In this document: piece after piece, positions 7,713-10,111 of the stretch | How the letters are laid out: every line of letters begins with the position of its first letter | Numbering within the stretch: position 1 is the stretch's first letter | From: an uncultured Nostocoides sp. | GTDB taxonomy: Bacteria > Actinomycetota > Actinomycetes > Actinomycetales > Dermatophilaceae | DNA length: 10,111 bases | Direction: 5' to 3' | NCBI GenBank assembly: GCA_936931335.1 | Contig: CAKZIH010000103.1 | Coordinates: forward strand, 1-10,111 | Made by a program: the position numbers and the translations under genes | The notes under the pieces: model-generated | Told to the model about the DNA's origin: nothing | What the model saw: only the letters and a program-made list of their open reading frames with translations | Database searches by the model: none

Positions 7713-8549
7713 GTGCCTAGCCAAGGTGCCCTGTTCGGCGGGCCAGATCGGGATGTTCCAAAGCCCTCCCGCCCGGACGAACTGGAGGTCCTCATCACCG
7801 TCAAAGCTGCGCCCAACCCTTCAGCGAAAGCGGGCGAGACGGTATGCGTGGCCGGACTGGGGCTGTCCCGCGGCCGCACAGAAGCGCGGTGGATCCGCCT
7901 GTACCCCATCAACTTCCGATTCCTTGAGCAGGACCAGAAGTTCAAGAAGTACGACATCATCCGAGTCAGGGCCGTGCCCGCCACCGGCGACTCCCGCGTC
8001 GAGTCATGGCAACCGGACATGTCCACCATGGTGGTTATCGACCACCTCGATCCCTGGAAGCGTCGTCGAGCACTTCTCGACCCAACGGCTTCGGACACCA
8101 TGTGCGAACTGAACCGGCAGAACCAGCGGGCAGCGGTGGCGCCATCGCTAGGGCTCGTCCCTGTACGGGAACTGCTCGATCTGCGGATCACCGACCACGC
8201 CGGCTGGACACCAGAAGAACAGGCCAAGATCGACGCCTACGTCAACCAGATGGACTTGTTCGACGACTCAGACAAGAGCCCACTGCAGGCCCCGCGACTC
8301 GAGGGTCACTACCGATGGAAATGCTACGACCCTCAATGCAAGAGCCACGACCAGAGCATCATCGACTGGGAGTTCGTCGCGCTCCAACGCCGCCTCGGCG
8401 ACAGCACCGAGGCCGCCGTACGTGCCGCGCTCAAGGAGAAGTTCGTCGACATTATGTTCAAGCCGCCCCGGACACCCGCCTTCTTTGTGGGCAACCAAGC
8501 CAAACGCCACCACGTGTTCCACGTGCTCGGTGTGTACTACCCCAACTGA
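7713..8549 (+). CDS. Conserved hypothetical protein with Cys/Cys/His cluster, accessory gene
   Basis: The GTG start gives 278 residues, one base after the preceding stop, so this gene is probably co-transcribed with the Abi gene. After a short, Pro-rich N-terminus comes VLITVKAAPNPS, ETVCVAGLGL, and RWIRLYPINFRFLEQDQKFKKYDII. I recall this pattern from conserved hypothetical proteins in accessory regions, but I cannot give a reliable family name. Near residues 200-220 is WKCYDPQCKSHDQSIIDWE, with C204, C209 and H212 that could hold a metal. The C-terminal part ends PAFFVGNQAKRHHVFHVLGVYYP, a basic/aromatic segment. The early part suggests a beta-rich domain. No enzyme motif can be named. It ends tail-to-tail with the XRE-DUF488 gene with a 13-bp overlap, which suggests the two belong together. 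Confidence 0.84.
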   Translation: MPSQGALFGGPDRDVPKPSRPDELEVLITVKAAPNPSAKAGETVCVAGLGLSRGRTEARWIRLYPINFRFLEQDQKFKKYDIIRVRAVPATGDSRVESWQPDMSTMVVIDHLDPWKRRRALLDPTASDTMCELNRQNQRAAVAPSLGLVPVRELLDLRITDHAGWTPEEQAKIDAYVNQMDLFDDSDKSPLQAPRLEGHYRWKCYDPQCKSHDQSIIDWEFVALQRRLGDSTEAAVRAALKEKFVDIMFKPPRTPAFFVGNQAKRHHVFHVLGVYYPN

Positions 8550-9184
8550 GCGAGCTCCTCGAGCACGACTGAGCGATGGCACCGCTCCTCGTCCCTCTCG
8601 AAGCAGAGCAGAGCGACATGATGCTCCTGCCTCCAAGAGGCGAGCTCACCAAGCGCGCGTCGCGCCTCGGGGGTCCGAAGGCCAGCCCGATAGCGTGCCC
8701 GCCCGACCTCCAACTCTGCGCCGGCAAACAGTGGCCGGTTCTCCTTGGCATTCCCCAAAGACCGCAGATGTTCGTATCGCACCCCTATGTCTCCGAGAGC
8801 CGCGCCCAGGCGCGCCTTGCTGAACCCCTGCTTCCGGCTCAACGGTGTGAGGCGGACGTCGGCGACCAGATCAATGCCGGCCGCTTGGATCGCGTCGACG
8901 AACGTTGCGATCTCGCAGCCTTCATACCCAACGGACGACACCCGATTCGGCCGAGCCGGCAGCAGCGCGTCCACGGTCGTCTCCAGGGCGTCCGCGATGG
9001 CGGCGATCCGAAACACTCCAGGCTGTTCGACGTGCCCCTGCTCGAGCTTTCGCAGTGTCTCTAGTCCCACCCCCGAGGCCGCTGCGAGTTGCCTCTGTGT
9101 GATGCCGAACTCCCGACGGGCTTGGGCGATCGCGGACCCAAGCACCTGACTCCGGGACGGATGAATGGAAGACTGGGGGATCAC
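8537..9184 (-). CDS. XRE-family helix-turn-helix fused to DUF488 domain
   Basis: This 215-residue protein (GTG start at 9184) has two domains. Residues about 15-76 are an XRE/Cro-type helix-turn-helix: AIAQARREFGITQRQLAAAS, then GVGLETLRKLEQGH and a final IADALETTVDALL helix. Residues about 80-215 match DUF488: SSVGYEG, VADVRLTPLSRKQGFSK, a GVRYEHLRSLGN segment and LLCFERDEERCHRSVV near the C-terminus, with the conserved Cys and Cys-His. The biochemical role of DUF488 is unknown. The HTH suggests DNA binding, perhaps control of its own promoter. The 9184 start has no Shine-Dalgarno site and could be leaderless; an in-frame GTG at 9145, behind GGAG (9150-9153), would give 202 residues starting right at the HTH and is a good alternative. 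The TAG stop overlaps the end of the preceding plus-strand gene. Confidence 0.88.
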   Translation of the reverse strand: MIPQSSIHPSRSQVLGSAIAQARREFGITQRQLAAASGVGLETLRKLEQGHVEQPGVFRIAAIADALETTVDALLPARPNRVSSVGYEGCEIATFVDAIQAAGIDLVADVRLTPLSRKQGFSKARLGAALGDIGVRYEHLRSLGNAKENRPLFAGAELEVGRARYRAGLRTPEARRALGELASWRQEHHVALLCFERDEERCHRSVVLEELAQLG

Positions 9185-9243
9185 GAGAGTAGTAAAGCAT
9201 TACGACCTCGACAGAGTCCGCCTCGGGGCTGAGAGGAGCGCTC
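9185..9243. promoter_or_regulatory. Divergent control region with candidate operator GTAA-AGCA-TTAC
   Basis: This 59-bp gap separates the minus-strand XRE-DUF488 start from the plus-strand start at 9244. Bases 9192-9203 form a small inverted repeat (GTAA, 4-bp spacer, TTAC) that is AT-rich against a GC-rich background and lies 8-19 bases upstream of the minus-strand GTG. It could be an operator for the XRE protein or part of its -10 region. AGAGGAG at 9232-9238 is a good ribosome binding site for the plus-strand GTG at 9244. No clear -35/-10 pair can be assigned on either strand. Confidence 0.35.
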
Positions 9244-9661
9244 GTGCCTCACCCCGCGTCGGCCGCGGCATCCACGACCTCGACGCCGCCCGGCTCACTG
9301 ACGCTGTCACCGGCCTCGTCGACGCCGGGCTGGTGGACTACAAGGAGCGCTGCGACACCCTGCGACCCATCACCCACCCCCCGCGGCTGCCCCCTGGCCA
9401 AGGACCGGCTCCCCGCCATCGACGATCACCCCAAGGCGCGAGTTGGCGTGGATGTCGACACGGCTGACTCACGGGCCCGCGTTCACTGGCCCACGCCCCT
9501 TCATCGCCGACCGACACGTGCGCGCCTTCGACACCGCCATCGACCCCGAGACCCGCCTGGTCCTCGCCGAGACCGGGCAGCAGTTCCTCGCTGACGCCGA
9601 CGTCATCACCATCCCCACCACCCAGGCCACCTGGGCCGCCATCACAAGGAGATACGGATGA
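9244..9661 (+). pseudogene. Frame-disrupted gene of unknown function
   Basis: The gene opens with a GTG at 9244 five bases after AGAGGAG. No single frame stays protein-like. The initial frame gives MPHPASAAA; from about 9270 another frame gives IHDLDAARLTDAVTGLVDAG and continues to about 9375; from about 9394 the first frame returns with LAKDRLPAIDDHPKARVGVD; from about 9475 the third frame gives RPFIADRHVRAFDTAIDPET and runs to the TGA at 9661. Each piece has typical G/C-rich third positions, so they look like one former protein of about 135 residues broken by at least three small insertions or deletions. I do not recognise the family. It ends in an ATGA overlap with the next start, as in an operon. 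Sequencing errors are an alternative explanation. Confidence 0.55.
9646..9651 (+). promoter_or_regulatory. ribosome binding site before the ATG at 9658
   Basis: AAGGAG with a six-base spacer to ATG is a near-ideal Shine-Dalgarno site. It shows that 9658 was a genuine start even though the gene behind it is now broken. Confidence 0.65.
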
Positions 9662-10111
9662 CACCGATCAACCATCCCGCCCTGGAAGACCTGCACCAGC
9701 GCACCACGGCGATGCTCACCACGATCGACGACACCCCGCTCGAGCGGGACCACCTCCACTACCCGCACCACTACGAAGAGCTCCGACTCCTGGTCGAGGA
9801 CTGGCTCACCGCCACCACGGCCACACCCCGGCGTTCCCGGAGCAGACCTGGGTCATCACCCGCCACGGGGCCGTGGTGGGTGTCTGCACGACCGCCACCG
9901 CCGCTGCCCTGACCGCTGGGATCCCTGATCTCGCGTTCACGCCGATCAGTCTCGACTCGACCGCGATCGAGGACCTGCGCGCAAGCTGGTCCACCCCACC
10001 GTCTCCACCTTTTGCGGCACGGGAGCGGTGATGCGCGGGATCAGTCGCGAGGTTCTCGCCCGCGACGCCGCCTGGTCCCTGGCCGACGGCTCCTGCAAAG
10101 ACCTCACGATC
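9658..10111 (+). pseudogene. Frame-disrupted gene of unknown function, 3'-partial at window end
   Basis: The ATG at 9658 follows a strong ribosome binding site and overlaps the previous stop. The first frame reads MTPINHPALEDLHQRTTAML and on through PLERDHLHYPHHYEELRLLV to about 9822, then turns into an unlikely Arg/Pro-rich tail ending at 9912. From about 9825 the next frame continues sensibly with TPAFPEQTWVITRHGAVVGV up to about LDSTAIEDLRA (9980). From 9983 the third frame continues with KLVHPTVSTFCGTGAVMRGI to the window edge. Both shifts fit loss of one base each (or gain of two). I cannot assign a family; the order of pieces suggests a soluble protein of more than 150 residues. Decay is favoured over sequencing error because the 8.5 kb of genes between tnsA and 9184 show no such breaks. 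Confidence 0.5.

Larger units (their letters stand above)
1..9184 (+). mobile_element. Tn7-like transposon core (TnsA-TnsB-TnsC-TniQ-TniQ) with accessory genes, ends not seen
   Basis: Five consecutive plus-strand genes match the protein set of a Tn7-like element: TnsA-type endonuclease, DDE transposase, AAA+ regulator and two TniQ proteins. They are tightly overlapped and in the canonical order. Three further genes (an Abi/HEPN protein, a conserved hypothetical, and XRE-DUF488) follow immediately and are read as cargo because the first is translationally coupled to the last tniQ. The tnsA-proximal end must lie left of the window. I found no TGT/ACA terminal repeat or repeated TnsB-binding sites, so the right limit given is only the end of the last intact accessory gene, not a transposon end. 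The family assignment is firm; the boundaries are not. Confidence 0.65.

Noticed and set aside
8576..9064. 162-codon plus-strand frame opposite XRE-DUF488
   Set aside because: The minus strand carries the HTH and DUF488 motifs; the plus-strand translation has no family features.
9182..9246. CACGAG/CTCGTG inverted pair at the two divergent GTG starts
   Set aside because: The arms are only six bases, 53 bases apart, and arise from both genes starting with CTCGTG; chance is the simplest explanation.
9185..9660. Transposon right end with repeated TnsB-binding sites
   Set aside because: I looked for TGT/ACA ends and repeated blocks of about 20 bp but found no convincing repeats. The left end is outside the window, so it cannot be used for comparison.
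1..10111. CRISPR array, tRNA or rRNA genes
   Set aside because: No evenly spaced direct repeats, and no tRNA cloverleaf or rRNA-like sequence, was seen on either strand by eye.

Overview
The window is GC-rich DNA with G/C-biased third codon positions, GTG as well as ATG starts, and a TnsA variant of the kind seen in high-GC Gram-positives. It most likely comes from an actinobacterium; the species cannot be told from the sequence. Most of the window is a Tn7-like transposon core with accessory genes behind it.

Positions 1-6899 hold a plus-strand transposition operon: the C-terminal part of a TnsA-type endonuclease (cut by the window edge), a DDE transposase (TnsB), a AAA+ regulator (TnsC), and two successive TniQ-family target-selection proteins. 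Every junction overlaps: ATGA at tnsA/tnsB, GTGA at tnsB/tnsC, ATGA at tnsC/tniQ1, and 11 bp at tniQ1/tniQ2. TnsA plus TnsB would be expected to give cut-and-paste movement, TnsC to link them to a target, and the TniQ proteins to choose it. No Cas genes, CRISPR array, transposon end or attachment site can be seen here.

Positions 6896-9184 hold what looks like cargo. An abortive-infection-like protein with a HEPN-type R-N-x5-H motif is joined to tniQ2 by another ATGA overlap, so it belongs to the same operon. One base further on is a conserved hypothetical protein with a Cys/Cys/His cluster. Facing it on the minus strand, with a 13-bp tail-to-tail overlap, is a fusion of an XRE-type helix-turn-helix with a DUF488 domain. 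The three may form a defence module, possibly undescribed; this is inference from gene content and packing.

Positions 9185-10111 begin with a short divergent control region, followed by two adjacent plus-strand genes that keep good start signals but change reading frame several times. They are annotated as decayed genes of unknown function. The border between transposon and host or older DNA may lie near here, but no end sequence was recognised.
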